Below, one piece after another: positions 53,839 to 63,509 of a DNA stretch of 64,000 bases. Both the position numbers and the translations under genes were made by a program. Below the pieces are notes generated by a model that ran no database searches, was not told the origin of the DNA, and was given only the letters and a program-made list of their open reading frames with translations. The stretch's first letter is position 1. The number at the start of each line of letters is the position of its first letter. This stretch comes from JBBQED01 sp038320345 (GTDB lineage Bacteria; Bacteroidota; Bacteroidia; AKYH767-A; OLB10): the NCBI GenBank assembly GCA_038320345.1, contig JBBQED010000009.1:1-64000 (forward strand), in the 5' to 3' direction.

Positions 53839-54702
53839 TCATTCGCCGAAGGCAAATTTAAGATAGTTTGGCAGTACTGCGGCCCATGTTTCTTCGTTAT
53901 GCCTTCCTCCTTCTACTTCCACATACGCCACATCTTTACCTCGCTTAAAACCTAACTCTTCGAGTTCTGAAATGAGATCCAGCGTGTCTTCAATGGAATC
54001 AATCACTCCATTATTATTCCGATCCGCGAGCTCATCATTTGTTCCACACTGAAACCAAAATCGTTGATTACTTTTTGAATCGGTGCCTCGGATAAGTTTA
54101 TGCATGATGCGGTCTCTTTCATTATCATATCCCTGGGTATACCCTTTACTTCTCCACCAGAAAGATCCAGAAAAAATTCCGGCACCTCCAAAAATATGCG
54201 GATAGTTCCATGCAATATCAAATGCCGATAATCCCCCTAAAGAAAAACCAGCAATCGCCGTATGCGCGGGTTCCTGCGAGATCCTGAAATTTTTTGAGAT
54301 CAAGGGCAACAATTCATTCACCACAAATCTACTGTACTTATCAGCTTTCGCTCCTCGTTTTTTGAAATCAGGAACTCCTGCAATTCCATATTCCTGCATT
54401 CGGTTACTCGCATAAATTCCAACAACGATCATCGGTGGAATCTGATTTCTTAAGTAAGCATCCAGCAAAGATTCTTTCAGCTTTAACTCCCGCATATTTT
54501 GTCCATCATTGAGATACAATACTGGAAAAGAAAACTGAGGTGTTTCAGCATACCATGGCGGCAATAATATTTCGAGATTAACCGTATGCTTTAATCCTGC
54601 TGAAAAAAAATCATCAATAAAAACAGACTTGATAACATCCTTATCATTCAATGCAGCTCGTTTTTCATTCGCTGCTTTTTTCTCTATCAATTTATTCGCC
54701 AT
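53839..54702 (-). CDS. Alpha/beta-hydrolase esterase with EF-hand-like loop
   Basis: A 287-residue esterase of the Fes/esterase D type. The nucleophile elbow is AIAGFSLGGLSAFDIAWNYP (GFSLGG, about residue 155), the acid probably in QCGTNDELADR, and the histidine in EGGRHNEETW near the C terminus. Right after the acidic residue comes DRNNNGVIDSIE, which fits the 12-residue EF-hand loop (D1, N3, N5, G6, I8, D9, E12). No signal peptide is seen, so cytoplasmic. It may hydrolyse a siderophore, acyl ester or other small ester; substrate unknown. Confidence 0.87.
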   Translation of the reverse strand: MANKLIEKKAANEKRAALNDKDVIKSVFIDDFFSAGLKHTVNLEILLPPWYAETPQFSFPVLYLNDGQNMRELKLKESLLDAYLRNQIPPMIVVGIYASNRMQEYGIAGVPDFKKRGAKADKYSRFVVNELLPLISKNFRISQEPAHTAIAGFSLGGLSAFDIAWNYPHIFGGAGIFSGSFWWRSKGYTQGYDNERDRIMHKLIRGTDSKSNQRFWFQCGTNDELADRNNNGVIDSIEDTLDLISELEELGFKRGKDVAYVEVEGGRHNEETWAAVLPNYLKFAFGE

Positions 54703-54819
54703 TGCTTCAGTTTACACACCAGAATGCAAATTTAAAGGATACTGTGAGGACAATGATCTATACAGCACACAAAAACATTGAGTTTTACACCAAGGTACTG
54801 TTAATTAGGACAAGTGGAC

Positions 54820-55449
54820 TTAGGGTACCGGTTTTTTGATAGGTTGCACCGATAATTGTCCCTTTTCGATCTGTTGTACAATAGATTCCATCAAGGCATC
54901 TTCACCATTAGGATCATATTCTGATTTGAGGTTGGAGCCAAAAAGACGAGCTAATCCCTGCCAAAAAAATGCCTGTAATGATCCTCGCAAATCCTTTACC
55001 AGATAGTAGGACGTACTACCTGTTTCTCGGTCAATAAGTTTGATAAGGATCCTTCCTTGGGTGACGGTTAGTTTTTTGAGATCTTTTTCAAAATCTGCTT
55101 TCAATACATCTTCGCGCTGTTTAATAAATTTCTTACGATCTCTTTCCGATGGAATTTTAGCGATGCTATCATTAATAAATTTCAGTTGCACTGCCGCCAT
55201 TCTTGCATAAGGATAAGCTTTGAGAATATCGCGACGCAGTTTGAGATAATCTTTCATCTTTGCAGCCGCTTCTGGAGATAATGCTCCTACAATTTCAACG
55301 GGCATCATATTCACTAAAGGAATCGTATCACCGTCAATTACTGTAGTCAGTAAACGATAAGAACCATCCGGCATTATAATCTGAGCCTTCGAAAGAAATG
55401 GTTTTCCAACTAGCAATAACAGCAACAAAAAGATCCGGAAATTCATCAC
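54820..55449 (-). CDS. DUF4294 protein
   Basis: A 209-residue protein with a signal peptide (FRIFLLLLLLVGKPFLSKAQ). The mature part has DUF4294 features: VIDGDTIPLVNMMPVEIV, DYLKLRRDILKAYPYARMAA, KKLTVTQGRILIKLIDRETG and DLRGSLQAFFWQGLARLFG. The family is confined mainly to Bacteroidota, is probably periplasmic and has no known function. It lies 44 bp after accC on the same strand; whether that reflects one operon is unclear. Confidence 0.87.
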   Translation of the reverse strand: MMNFRIFLLLLLLVGKPFLSKAQIIMPDGSYRLLTTVIDGDTIPLVNMMPVEIVGALSPEAAAKMKDYLKLRRDILKAYPYARMAAVQLKFINDSIAKIPSERDRKKFIKQREDVLKADFEKDLKKLTVTQGRILIKLIDRETGSTSYYLVKDLRGSLQAFFWQGLARLFGSNLKSEYDPNGEDALMESIVQQIEKGQLSVQPIKKPVP

Positions 55450-55493
55450 CGCATCTCCATTTCAAACTTTGAGCCAATTATTATTCGCATGCA

Positions 55494-56990
55494 CTACAAA
55501 CGATTAAGTTTCCATGCTGATAACGTAGTTCCACCCGCTGCAATTGCTCCTTTATCGGAATGAGTGGCTTCCGACTGCAAGATCCCTCCCACGAAGGCTG
55601 CAATCTCCTCTTCCTCTGATGATAAGGTGGGCTGTAGCATTTCAGGAGTGAAATGATGCTTCACGAAATTAGTATCAAAATCACCACTCGTAAATGCTTT
55701 ATGCTTCATCACAAATCGACAAAACGACAAAGTGGTCTGACAACCTACGATGGTATATTCATCAATTGCCCGAATCATGCGTTGGATCGCTTCGTCCCTA
55801 TCCTTGCCCCATGTAATTAGCTTGGCAATCATGGGATCATAATAAATCGGGATGTCCATTCCTTCTTCAAAACCATCATCAACTCTCACACCGGGACCTT
55901 GAGGACGAACATAACGTTTCAAGCGACCGATATCAGGAAGAAAATTATTTGCAGGATCTTCTGCATATACACGCACTTCCATAGCATGACCATTGATGCG
56001 AAGATCTTTTTGTGTGAAGGAAAGTTTTTCTCCCATCGCCACTTTAATCTGCTCTTTCACCAGATCGATTCCAGTTATCATTTCTGAAACGGGATGCTCT
56101 ACTTGCAAGCGTGTATTCATTTCCAAGAAGTAGAAATTTTTATTTTCATCCAGTAAAAATTCTACTGTTCCTGCACCCACATAATCACAAGCCTTCGCTA
56201 CGAGCACTGCACAACGACCCATCTCTTCACGAATTGCAGGAGTTAAAACTGAACTCGGTGCTTCTTCCACCACTTTTTGATGACGACGTTGAATTGAACA
56301 TTCGCGTTCGAAGAGATAAACAATATTACCATGCGTATCACCCAATACCTGAATCTCAATATGTCGAGGAGATCCAACATAACGCTCAATAAAAACAGAT
56401 CCATCACCAAAAGCAGAAACAGCTTCGCTAACGGCACGCGCTAACATCTCGTCAAACTCCGATTCCATTTCAACGATCCGCATTCCTTTTCCACCACCAC
56501 CCGCAGAGGCTTTAATCAAAATGGGAAAACCTACTTGCTTGGCAACTTCACGTGCCGCATTCACATCAGTAATGGGATAATCAGTTCCCGGCACTAATGG
56601 AATATCATATTTTTTTGCAGCGGCTTTCGCCGATAATTTACTGCCCATCATTTCCATGGCTTCGGGCGATGGACCAATCAACACTAAACCTGCATCTCTA
56701 ACTGCACGCGCGAAGTTGGCATTCTCAGATAAAAATCCGTAACCCGGATGAATAGCTTGCGCACCCGTTTGCTTCGCCGCATCAATAATTTTTTCTATCA
56801 CCAGATAACTCTGATTGGAGGGCGGTGGACCAATACAAATTGCTTCATCAGCATACCTTACATGCAATGCATTTCGATCGGCTTCAGAATAAACAGCAAC
56901 GGTAGCAATACCCATCTCACGAGCTGAACGCATAATGCGTAATGCAATTTCGCCACGGTTGGCTATCAGAATCTTGGTAAATTTCATCAT
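55494..56990 (-). CDS. accC: Biotin carboxylase (acetyl-CoA carboxylase subunit)
   Basis: A 498-residue ATP-grasp enzyme that carboxylates biotin on a carrier protein. Motifs: ILIANRGEIALRIMRSAREM, IHPGYGFLSENANFARAV, the ATP-binding ASAGGGGKGMRIVE, YVGAGTVEFLLDENKNFYFL and the metal-binding EMNTRLQVEHPVSEMI. The C-terminal tail is longer than in E. coli AccC. It may serve acetyl- or propionyl-CoA carboxylase; the biotin carrier AccB is not next to it. DUF4294 follows on the same strand. Confidence 0.93.
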   Translation of the reverse strand: MMKFTKILIANRGEIALRIMRSAREMGIATVAVYSEADRNALHVRYADEAICIGPPPSNQSYLVIEKIIDAAKQTGAQAIHPGYGFLSENANFARAVRDAGLVLIGPSPEAMEMMGSKLSAKAAAKKYDIPLVPGTDYPITDVNAAREVAKQVGFPILIKASAGGGGKGMRIVEMESEFDEMLARAVSEAVSAFGDGSVFIERYVGSPRHIEIQVLGDTHGNIVYLFERECSIQRRHQKVVEEAPSSVLTPAIREEMGRCAVLVAKACDYVGAGTVEFLLDENKNFYFLEMNTRLQVEHPVSEMITGIDLVKEQIKVAMGEKLSFTQKDLRINGHAMEVRVYAEDPANNFLPDIGRLKRYVRPQGPGVRVDDGFEEGMDIPIYYDPMIAKLITWGKDRDEAIQRMIRAIDEYTIVGCQTTLSFCRFVMKHKAFTSGDFDTNFVKHHFTPEMLQPTLSSEEEEIAAFVGGILQSEATHSDKGAIAAGGTTLSAWKLNRL

Positions 56991-57077
56991 TATCAGATTA
57001 AGGAAACTAAACAGACCTCGAGCAAGATACTGAGAAGATGGCTGTTTCCGATGTAAAATTAATCTGTTCTAGCGTTC

Positions 57078-57737
57078 TTACAAAAGTTCCTGGAACTTCT
57101 CCTGAGATTCTTTTACAGCTGCATCGTTTCTGGATGGCATTGTTCCGAAAAGATGATCCCAAATAGGAAGGGAAACAGCAAAAGCAGCATCCTCCGATTT
57201 ATAATGATGCAAAGCATGATGTGTCCAGAGCTTTTTCAGGAAATTATTCGGCGGTCGAAAACGATGTACCGAATAATGAATAAAAAGATATACCGAATAT
57301 CCTGATAAAAAGCCCGGAAAAAACAACAATACCTGGCGACCTAAAATCAAACTAAAGATCCCATAAAATAATAATGCAAGTAGAATAGAAATTACTGGAG
57401 GCATCACCAATCGATCCTTATCTCTTGGAAACTCATGATGGACCCCATGAATTTTATATTTGAAATTTGCTTGCTTCTCATCTTCAGCGTGAAAATGAAA
57501 AAGGAAACGATGAATACAATATTCTACGAGTGAAAATACGATTAATCCCAATGGAATTAAATAGAGCGATCTCCACATTTCAAGGTTCGTTGACGTGGCA
57601 GAATAAATCAAAATAATTGTAGCAACCACCAAGTACATGGTCACTGGAAATGCAAAATGAGTTCGTGTTAACTTTTCCAGAAGTTTATTCCGAAAAAGTG
57701 AAGTCGTCCCCTTATTTTTAATCGGATAGGACCGCAT
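57078..57737 (-). CDS. Fatty acid hydroxylase family protein
   Basis: A 219-residue membrane protein with about four helices and the histidine boxes of the fatty acid hydroxylase/sterol desaturase superfamily: HRFLFHFH, HGVHHEFPRD, HYSVHRFRPP and THHALHHYKSED. These bind a di-iron centre. The size and motif order fit a fatty acid 2-hydroxylase-like enzyme, which would modify sphingolipid or lipid A acyl chains, both known in Bacteroidota. Substrate is not determined. Single gene, leftward. Confidence 0.88.
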   Translation of the reverse strand: MRSYPIKNKGTTSLFRNKLLEKLTRTHFAFPVTMYLVVATIILIYSATSTNLEMWRSLYLIPLGLIVFSLVEYCIHRFLFHFHAEDEKQANFKYKIHGVHHEFPRDKDRLVMPPVISILLALLFYGIFSLILGRQVLLFFPGFLSGYSVYLFIHYSVHRFRPPNNFLKKLWTHHALHHYKSEDAAFAVSLPIWDHLFGTMPSRNDAAVKESQEKFQELL

Positions 57738-57961
57738 AACAACAATTGATTAAATAAAAACAGACACTACTCTTCGAAACAATTACAACCAAAACTATCA
57801 TCAATTACCGGTAAACTTTAACTGACCTTCCTATCAACTATTTTTCTTTTCAAAAGTATAGGAAATTTGAGAAATAAAATAGTAGAAAATAATAATTTAA
57901 AGATGAATATTTGCAAACTAAAATGTTGAAGATAAGACTATTGCAAAATAACTAATCTGCT

Positions 57962-58852
57962 TTACTTCCCTTTTTGCAGGATAAAACCAATAATCCTGTA
58001 AAGCAATTTCGCCAAGGTATACTCACTCAAAACGGTTCCTTCAATAGGCGCACATTCCACAATGTCAAAGCCTACGATATTTTTCTTTTCGGCAACACGC
58101 TGAATAAAATCCATCGTTTCATCCCATAGGAGACCACCCGGTTCAGCGGTACCTACTGCTGGCATAATAGAAGGATCAAAACCATCTGCATCAATGGTGA
58201 GATAAACATTTTCGGTAAGTGAATTAATCGCTGTATCCATCCAATTCGCATTGCGACGAACTTGATGCGCATAGATAGTAGTGATATTGTTACTAGCTGC
58301 ACTTAATTCAGCTTCCGGTGTACTTAAGGCACGAATGCCAACTTGCGTCAACGGAATTTCAAGTTCATGCACTCTAGCCATTACCGATGCATGACTAAAT
58401 AAATTATCTTGATAAGAAAAACGCAGATCCGCATGTGCATCCAATTGCAATACGCTCAGATTTTTATAATGCTTCTGATGTGCTTTTACGAATCCTAAAG
58501 TAACGGTATGTTCGGCACCTAAGGAGATGACAAACTTTCCATCCTTCAAAAATTTGTCGGTAGCTTCTTCAATCAGATTTATAGCATCAGCGTCTACTTT
58601 ACCATCAAATTCCATCGGAACTGCAGTAGCAATTCCTCCTTGCTTATACGTTTCTAGGCCTAGCATCTCATCATAAAACTCAACGAAATGTGAAGCTTCC
58701 AAAATAGCTGCTGGTCCTTTGAATGAACCTGCAACATACGACGAGGTATGCTCATAAGGAGCCGATTGAATTACGAATTTCGACTTTTCATATTTACAAA
58801 ATTCAGGTTCGGTAATTCCGAGAAAATTTTTTTCGTAATCGTAGAATAACAT
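57962..58852 (-). CDS. speB: Agmatinase-like ureohydrolase
   Basis: A 296-residue Mn-dependent ureohydrolase. Metal-binding motifs: SLGAEHTVTLG, LQLDAHADLRFSYQDN and TIDADGFDPSIMPAVGTAEP. The residues ACPIEGTV are replaced here by CAPIEGTVLS near the C terminus. It would convert agmatine to putrescine and urea, or act on arginine or a guanidino compound. It is encoded 31 bp downstream of sucC on the same strand, and the two could be co-transcribed. No other polyamine gene is in the window. Confidence 0.88.
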   Translation of the reverse strand: MLFYDYEKNFLGITEPEFCKYEKSKFVIQSAPYEHTSSYVAGSFKGPAAILEASHFVEFYDEMLGLETYKQGGIATAVPMEFDGKVDADAINLIEEATDKFLKDGKFVISLGAEHTVTLGFVKAHQKHYKNLSVLQLDAHADLRFSYQDNLFSHASVMARVHELEIPLTQVGIRALSTPEAELSAASNNITTIYAHQVRRNANWMDTAINSLTENVYLTIDADGFDPSIMPAVGTAEPGGLLWDETMDFIQRVAEKKNIVGFDIVECAPIEGTVLSEYTLAKLLYRIIGFILQKGK

Positions 58853-58883
58853 AGCTTAAAAAAATAGTTTATAATAAAAACAA

Positions 58884-60080
58884 TTATTTACTTGACAGCA
58901 CTTGCTGAACGAGATCCGCTGCATCAATCAATTGAACTGCAGAAAACACTTTCAATCCGCTGTTATCAATTAATTTTTTAGCCTCTTCAGCATTAGTACC
59001 TTGTAAACGAATAATAATTGGAACTGGAATTTCTCCGATATTATTATAAGCATCTACGATACCTTGTGCAACGCGATCGCATCGAACAATTCCACCAAAA
59101 ATATTAATGAGAATGGCTTTTACATTTGGATCTTTAAGGATGATGCGGAAAGCTTGTTCTACACGTGCAGCATTAGCAGTCCCCCCCACATCCAAGAAGT
59201 TTGCTGGATCACCACCTGCCAATTTGATGATGTCCATAGTGGCCATCGCTAATCCAGCACCATTCACCATACAACCCACATTACCATCCAACTTCACATA
59301 ATTTAAATCATGTTCACTTGCTTCCACTTCTGTTGGATCTTCTTCGGAAGTATCACGCAAAGCAGCATAATCAGGATGACGGAATAAACCATTATCATCA
59401 AGGGTTACTTTTGCATCAACAGCAATGATTTTATCATCCGAAGTTTTCAAAACTGGATTGATTTCAAACATCGCTGAATCGGTTCCTTCGTAAGCTTTAT
59501 ATAATGCGGTAACAAATTTGATCATCTCTTTAAAAGCATTTCCGCTTAAGCCAAGATTGAATGCAATTTTACGAGCTTGAAAAGCCTGCAAGCCCGTTTT
59601 AGGATCTATTTCTTCTTTGAAAATACGCTCCGGAGTTTTATCAGCCACTTCTTCGATATCCATTCCACCTTCTGTAGAATACATAATCATATTGCGACCC
59701 GTCATCCTATTCATCAACACACTCATATAAAATTCTGCAGTTTTGCTTTCTCCAGGATAATACACATCCTGAGCAATCAGTACTTTATTTACTTTTTTTC
59801 CCTGAGGACCAGTTTGTGGAGTTACTAGTTGCATTCCAATAATTTCAGCAGCTTTAGCTTTCAAATCTTCTAGATTTTTGGCAAGCTTTACTCCTCCACC
59901 TTTACCACGACCACCCGCATGAATTTGAGCTTTGACCACCCACCATTGCGTTCCTGTTTGTTCCGTTAATTTTTTAGCGGCTTCTACAGCTTGTTCTGCA
60001 GTATCGGCTACAATACCTTGTTGGATGGCCACGCCATACGTGCTTAAAATCTGTTTACCTTGGTATTCGTGTAAATTCAT
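58884..60080 (-). CDS. sucC: Succinyl-CoA synthetase, beta subunit
   Basis: A 398-residue ADP/GDP-forming ligase subunit of the TCA cycle. Motifs: MNLHEYQGKQILSTYGV, VVKAQIHAGGRGKGGGVKLA (nucleotide-binding), MFEINPVLKTSDDKIIAVDA, and the SucC signature LDVGGTANAARVEQAFRIIL with INIFGGIVRCDRVAQGIV. It works with SucD, not seen in the window. A -7 box lies 22 nt upstream. Confidence 0.96.
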   Translation of the reverse strand: MNLHEYQGKQILSTYGVAIQQGIVADTAEQAVEAAKKLTEQTGTQWWVVKAQIHAGGRGKGGGVKLAKNLEDLKAKAAEIIGMQLVTPQTGPQGKKVNKVLIAQDVYYPGESKTAEFYMSVLMNRMTGRNMIMYSTEGGMDIEEVADKTPERIFKEEIDPKTGLQAFQARKIAFNLGLSGNAFKEMIKFVTALYKAYEGTDSAMFEINPVLKTSDDKIIAVDAKVTLDDNGLFRHPDYAALRDTSEEDPTEVEASEHDLNYVKLDGNVGCMVNGAGLAMATMDIIKLAGGDPANFLDVGGTANAARVEQAFRIILKDPNVKAILINIFGGIVRCDRVAQGIVDAYNNIGEIPVPIIIRLQGTNAEEAKKLIDNSGLKVFSAVQLIDAADLVQQVLSSK

Positions 60081-60102
60081 GGATCGACTGTAATTAGAGG
60101 TG

Positions 60103-60110
60103 CAAAAGTA
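60103..60110 (-). promoter_or_regulatory. -7 promoter box for sucC
   Basis: Minus-strand TACTTTTG, an exact -7 match, 22 nt before the ATG at 60080. Confidence 0.55.
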
Positions 60111-60232
60111 TCAAAAAAAGCAGAATGGAGATGCGATAAAAGAATTGATTTTAAGAGAGAACAAAATCGTAGATCATTGACAATGAATTGTTAACTTAAT
60201 CCTTCTTGGAATGAACATACCCGCAATATTCG

Positions 60233-60240
60233 TATTTTAG
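60233..60240 (+). promoter_or_regulatory. -7-like box abutting the first array gene
   Basis: TATTTTAG, one mismatch from TAnnTTTG, ending 6 nt before the ATG at 60247. The identical decamer CGTATTTTAG also occurs 17 nt upstream of the GH16 gene (40851-40860). Confidence 0.45.
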
Positions 60241-60246
60241 CAGCTG

Positions 60247-61800
60247 ATGATTAAAACAGTACTCCTACTTACGCTCTATCTCTTCTCCTTTTTCGTGACG
60301 GTAGCTCAAAACACCGATAGGTTTTGGGCTTTTGGTGATAGCGCTGCCATTGATTTTTCGAACCTGAACAATCCAGTTCCTTCATATAGTATATTACGTT
60401 CGCGAGGTACTTGTGCAAGTATTTGTGACAGTGTTGGAGATTTATTATTCTATTGCGGATCTCCACATGAACCGATTTGGTCTAATCCTAATGTGAATAA
60501 TTGTGGTTATGTAGCTAATAAAAATCACCAGATCATGCAGAATGGTGATAGTTTAAGAGGTACATCATGGTATCAAGAAATGATTATAGTTCCTAATCCT
60601 GGCAATTCGAATCAATATTATATCTTTTGTTCAGGAGTTTTAGCTCCGAATAATGGGTTGTTTTATTCGTTAGTTGATATGTCTTTTAATAATGGACTAG
60701 GGAAAGTAATTCAAAAAAATATTCAACTGAATTCCGATTACGGATGTGATGGAATCACTGCTGTGAAGCATGGCAATGGACGCGATTGGTGGTTAGTGTT
60801 TAGAAACTGGAAGTATTATCCCTTATATTCCAATGAAATTAAAGTTTATCAGGTTTCACCAACAGGTATCACGGCAAATCCAACTCAGTTGATTGGCACC
60901 TCTATGACAGATGAGGGTTTTCTTAGGTCAAAATTTAATGCTTCCGGAAATAAAATGTATACCGTTTCAACAGATGGATTAATAGAAAACTATGATTTTG
61001 ATCGCTGTACTGGGATGCTTTCAAACCCAACTACTTTCTCTACTTTAAGTGGACCACCCTATGTAGATTATTGGGGCTTTGAAGTTTCTCCTGATGAAAG
61101 CAAAATATATGTTACATCCATATACCAAACTGGCAACCAAGATACCTCTTATTTAATCCAGTTTGATTTAAACGCAGCAAATTTCCTGGCGAGTGCCGAT
61201 ACTTTAGGGACATTTCTGGCGCCTGACCTTGCGGGTCTCTTGCAATTGGGACCTGATAACAAAATCTATTTAAGTGTCACTTGGGCTTGGCCTGATACCT
61301 GCAATGATTATCTCTATTGTTACGGAACGGTGAACACCACCAATTCAAATATTTCTGTTATTAACTTTCCAGACAGTTCCGGCTCGGCTTGTGGTTTTCA
61401 GGCTTTCAGTTTTTACTTAGGGGGACATAAAGCTTACACAGGACTTCCCAATAACCCCAACTACGAATTAGCAAAAGATAGTGGAAGTGTATGTGACACT
61501 TTAACCGTTGGTATCAATGAACTAATTGGAAATTATTCTAATTTATTTGTTTATTATGACCCACAATGGAAAGTTGCTTTTATTAATGCAGATAAATTAA
61601 CCGGTAGAAAATACGATCTGGAAATCTATGATATTTCGGGAAGAAAAATAATTAAAGAATCAGGCAATTTAGATTCCGGTGCTGATGGCTATCAGAGTTT
61701 TACACTAGATTTAGATATGAGCAGTTATAATTCCGGCTTGTATATTATTTCACTTACTACTGAGAAAGAAAAATTAGTAAAGAAATTTGTGAAGCCGTAG
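60247..61800 (+). CDS. T9SS propeller paralogue, copy 1
   Basis: A 517-residue secreted protein: signal peptide (KTVLLLTLYLFSFFVTVAQ), then a WD40-like propeller of the type found in many T9SS-exported Bacteroidota proteins (DRFWAFGDSAAIDFSNLNN, CASICDSVGDLLFYCGSP, YQEMIIVPNPGNSNQYYIF, VSPDESKIYVTSIYQTGNQ, LGPDNKIYLSVTWAW). The C terminus is a T9SS type A-like domain (KYDLEIYDISGRKIIKESGN; SYNSGLYIISLTTEKEK). Function unknown, probably binding. It is the first of a tandem array and has a signal peptide different from copies 2 and 3. Confidence 0.88.
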   Translation: MIKTVLLLTLYLFSFFVTVAQNTDRFWAFGDSAAIDFSNLNNPVPSYSILRSRGTCASICDSVGDLLFYCGSPHEPIWSNPNVNNCGYVANKNHQIMQNGDSLRGTSWYQEMIIVPNPGNSNQYYIFCSGVLAPNNGLFYSLVDMSFNNGLGKVIQKNIQLNSDYGCDGITAVKHGNGRDWWLVFRNWKYYPLYSNEIKVYQVSPTGITANPTQLIGTSMTDEGFLRSKFNASGNKMYTVSTDGLIENYDFDRCTGMLSNPTTFSTLSGPPYVDYWGFEVSPDESKIYVTSIYQTGNQDTSYLIQFDLNAANFLASADTLGTFLAPDLAGLLQLGPDNKIYLSVTWAWPDTCNDYLYCYGTVNTTNSNISVINFPDSSGSACGFQAFSFYLGGHKAYTGLPNNPNYELAKDSGSVCDTLTVGINELIGNYSNLFVYYDPQWKVAFINADKLTGRKYDLEIYDISGRKIIKESGNLDSGADGYQSFTLDLDMSSYNSGLYIISLTTEKEKLVKKFVKP

Positions 61801-61874
61801 AAAATAAATATACCTTGCTAATCGAAATAGCCTCCGGTAAAAAAAGATATTGGAAATTCAGTTTAATAAAATAA

Positions 61875-63437
61875 TTGGTGAAACTTAAAATAATAATAAT
61901 TTCTATTTTATTTGCATTGTCTTACACAGTAGGATTAACCCAAAACACCGATAGATTTTGGGCTTTTGGTGATAGTGCTGCTATAGATTTTTCGAACCTG
62001 AACAATCCTGTTCCTTCTTATAGCATATTACGTTCGCGAGGTACTTGTGCCAGTATTTGTGATAGTGTTGGAAATCTTTTATTTTATTGCGGCAGTCCAA
62101 ATGTTCCTATGTGGTTAGCTCCTAATAATGTAAATATTTTAGGATATATTGTTAACAACAATCATCAGATAATGGAAAATGGTGATAGCCTAATAGGTTC
62201 AGGTTGGTATCAGGAAATGATTATTGTTCCTAACCCCGGAAATACTAATCAATACTATGTATTTACAGCCGGGGTTTTATCACCATTTAATGGTTTATTT
62301 TATTCACTTGTCGATTTGTCTTACAATAATGGTCTAGGGAAAGTAATTCAAAAAAATATTCAACTGAATTCCGATTATGGATGTGATGGAATAACCGCTG
62401 TGAAGCATGGCAATGGACGCGATTGGTGGTTAGTGTTTAGAAACTGGAAGTATTATCCAGATTTCACCAATGAGATTAAAGTATACCTCGTTTCACCTTC
62501 AGGAATTATTGGTAATCAACCTCAAAATATCGGTACTCTTCTCACAAATGCAGGTTTTCTTAGATCAAAGTTCAACAGGATTGGCACTAAATTATATTGC
62601 GTTGCATCCGAAGGTCTTATTGAGTGTTATGATTTCGATCGTTGTAACGGATTTTTATCTAATCCTAACACAATAGCTAATTTCATTGGTGGAATATTTG
62701 ATGATTTTTGGGGCTTTGAAGTATCACCGGATGAAAGCAAAATATATGTCACTTCAATTTATCAAACTGCTAATCAAGATTCATCTTATTTAATACAGTT
62801 TGACCTAAATGCGACCAATTTTCTATTAAGTGCTGATACTTTAGATGCTTTTATTGCACCATCTACTGCCGGTATTTTACAACTCGGACCTGATGGTAAA
62901 ATATATTTAAGTGTTACTTGGGCAGGATCCGATAGTTGCTATGATTACTTATACTGTTATGGAACCGTCAATACTACTAATTCAAATATTTCTGTAATTA
63001 ATTTTCCAGACAGTTCAGGTGCGGCTTGTGATTTTCAGGCTTTCAGTTTTTACTTAGGGGGACATAAGGCTTATTGGGGTCTTCCTAATAACCCTAATTA
63101 CGAATTAGCAAAAGATAGTGGAAGTGTATGTGACACTTTAACCGTTGGTATCAATGAACTAATTGGAAATTATTCTAATTTATTTGTTTATTATGACCCA
63201 CAATGGAAAGTTGCTTTTATTAATGCAGATAAATTAAACGGTAGAAAATACGATCTGGAAATATATGATATTTCGGGAAGAAAAATAATTAAAGAATCAG
63301 GCAATTTAGATTCCGGTGCTGATGGCTATCAGAGTTTTACACTAGATTTAGATATGGGCAGTTATACTTCCGGCTTGTATATTATTTCACTTACTACTGA
63401 GAAAGAAAAATTGGTGAAGAAATTGGTGAAGCCGTAG
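61875..63437 (+). CDS. T9SS propeller paralogue, copy 2
   Basis: A 520-residue paralogue of the gene at 60247 with the same domain order: signal peptide (IIIISILFALSYTVGLTQ), WD40-like propeller and T9SS type A-like sorting domain. The start is TTG at 61875 or GTG at 61878; no ATG precedes the signal peptide. Its last 336 bp differ from copy 1 at only about eight positions, and the block 62337-62459 matches 60699-60821 almost exactly, while residues about 195-270 differ strongly. Function unknown. Confidence 0.87.
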   Translation: MVKLKIIIISILFALSYTVGLTQNTDRFWAFGDSAAIDFSNLNNPVPSYSILRSRGTCASICDSVGNLLFYCGSPNVPMWLAPNNVNILGYIVNNNHQIMENGDSLIGSGWYQEMIIVPNPGNTNQYYVFTAGVLSPFNGLFYSLVDLSYNNGLGKVIQKNIQLNSDYGCDGITAVKHGNGRDWWLVFRNWKYYPDFTNEIKVYLVSPSGIIGNQPQNIGTLLTNAGFLRSKFNRIGTKLYCVASEGLIECYDFDRCNGFLSNPNTIANFIGGIFDDFWGFEVSPDESKIYVTSIYQTANQDSSYLIQFDLNATNFLLSADTLDAFIAPSTAGILQLGPDGKIYLSVTWAGSDSCYDYLYCYGTVNTTNSNISVINFPDSSGAACDFQAFSFYLGGHKAYWGLPNNPNYELAKDSGSVCDTLTVGINELIGNYSNLFVYYDPQWKVAFINADKLNGRKYDLEIYDISGRKIIKESGNLDSGADGYQSFTLDLDMGSYTSGLYIISLTTEKEKLVKKLVKP

Positions 63438-63509
63438 AAAATAAATTTACCTTGCTAATCGAAATAGCCTCCGGTAAAAAGATATTGGAAAATTAGTTTA
63501 ATAAAATAA

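Noticed and set aside
57738..57961. AT-rich gap between fatty acid hydroxylase and agmatinase as a possible RNA gene or origin
   Set aside because: No stable hairpin, no repeats resembling DnaA boxes that I can defend, and no coding frame.
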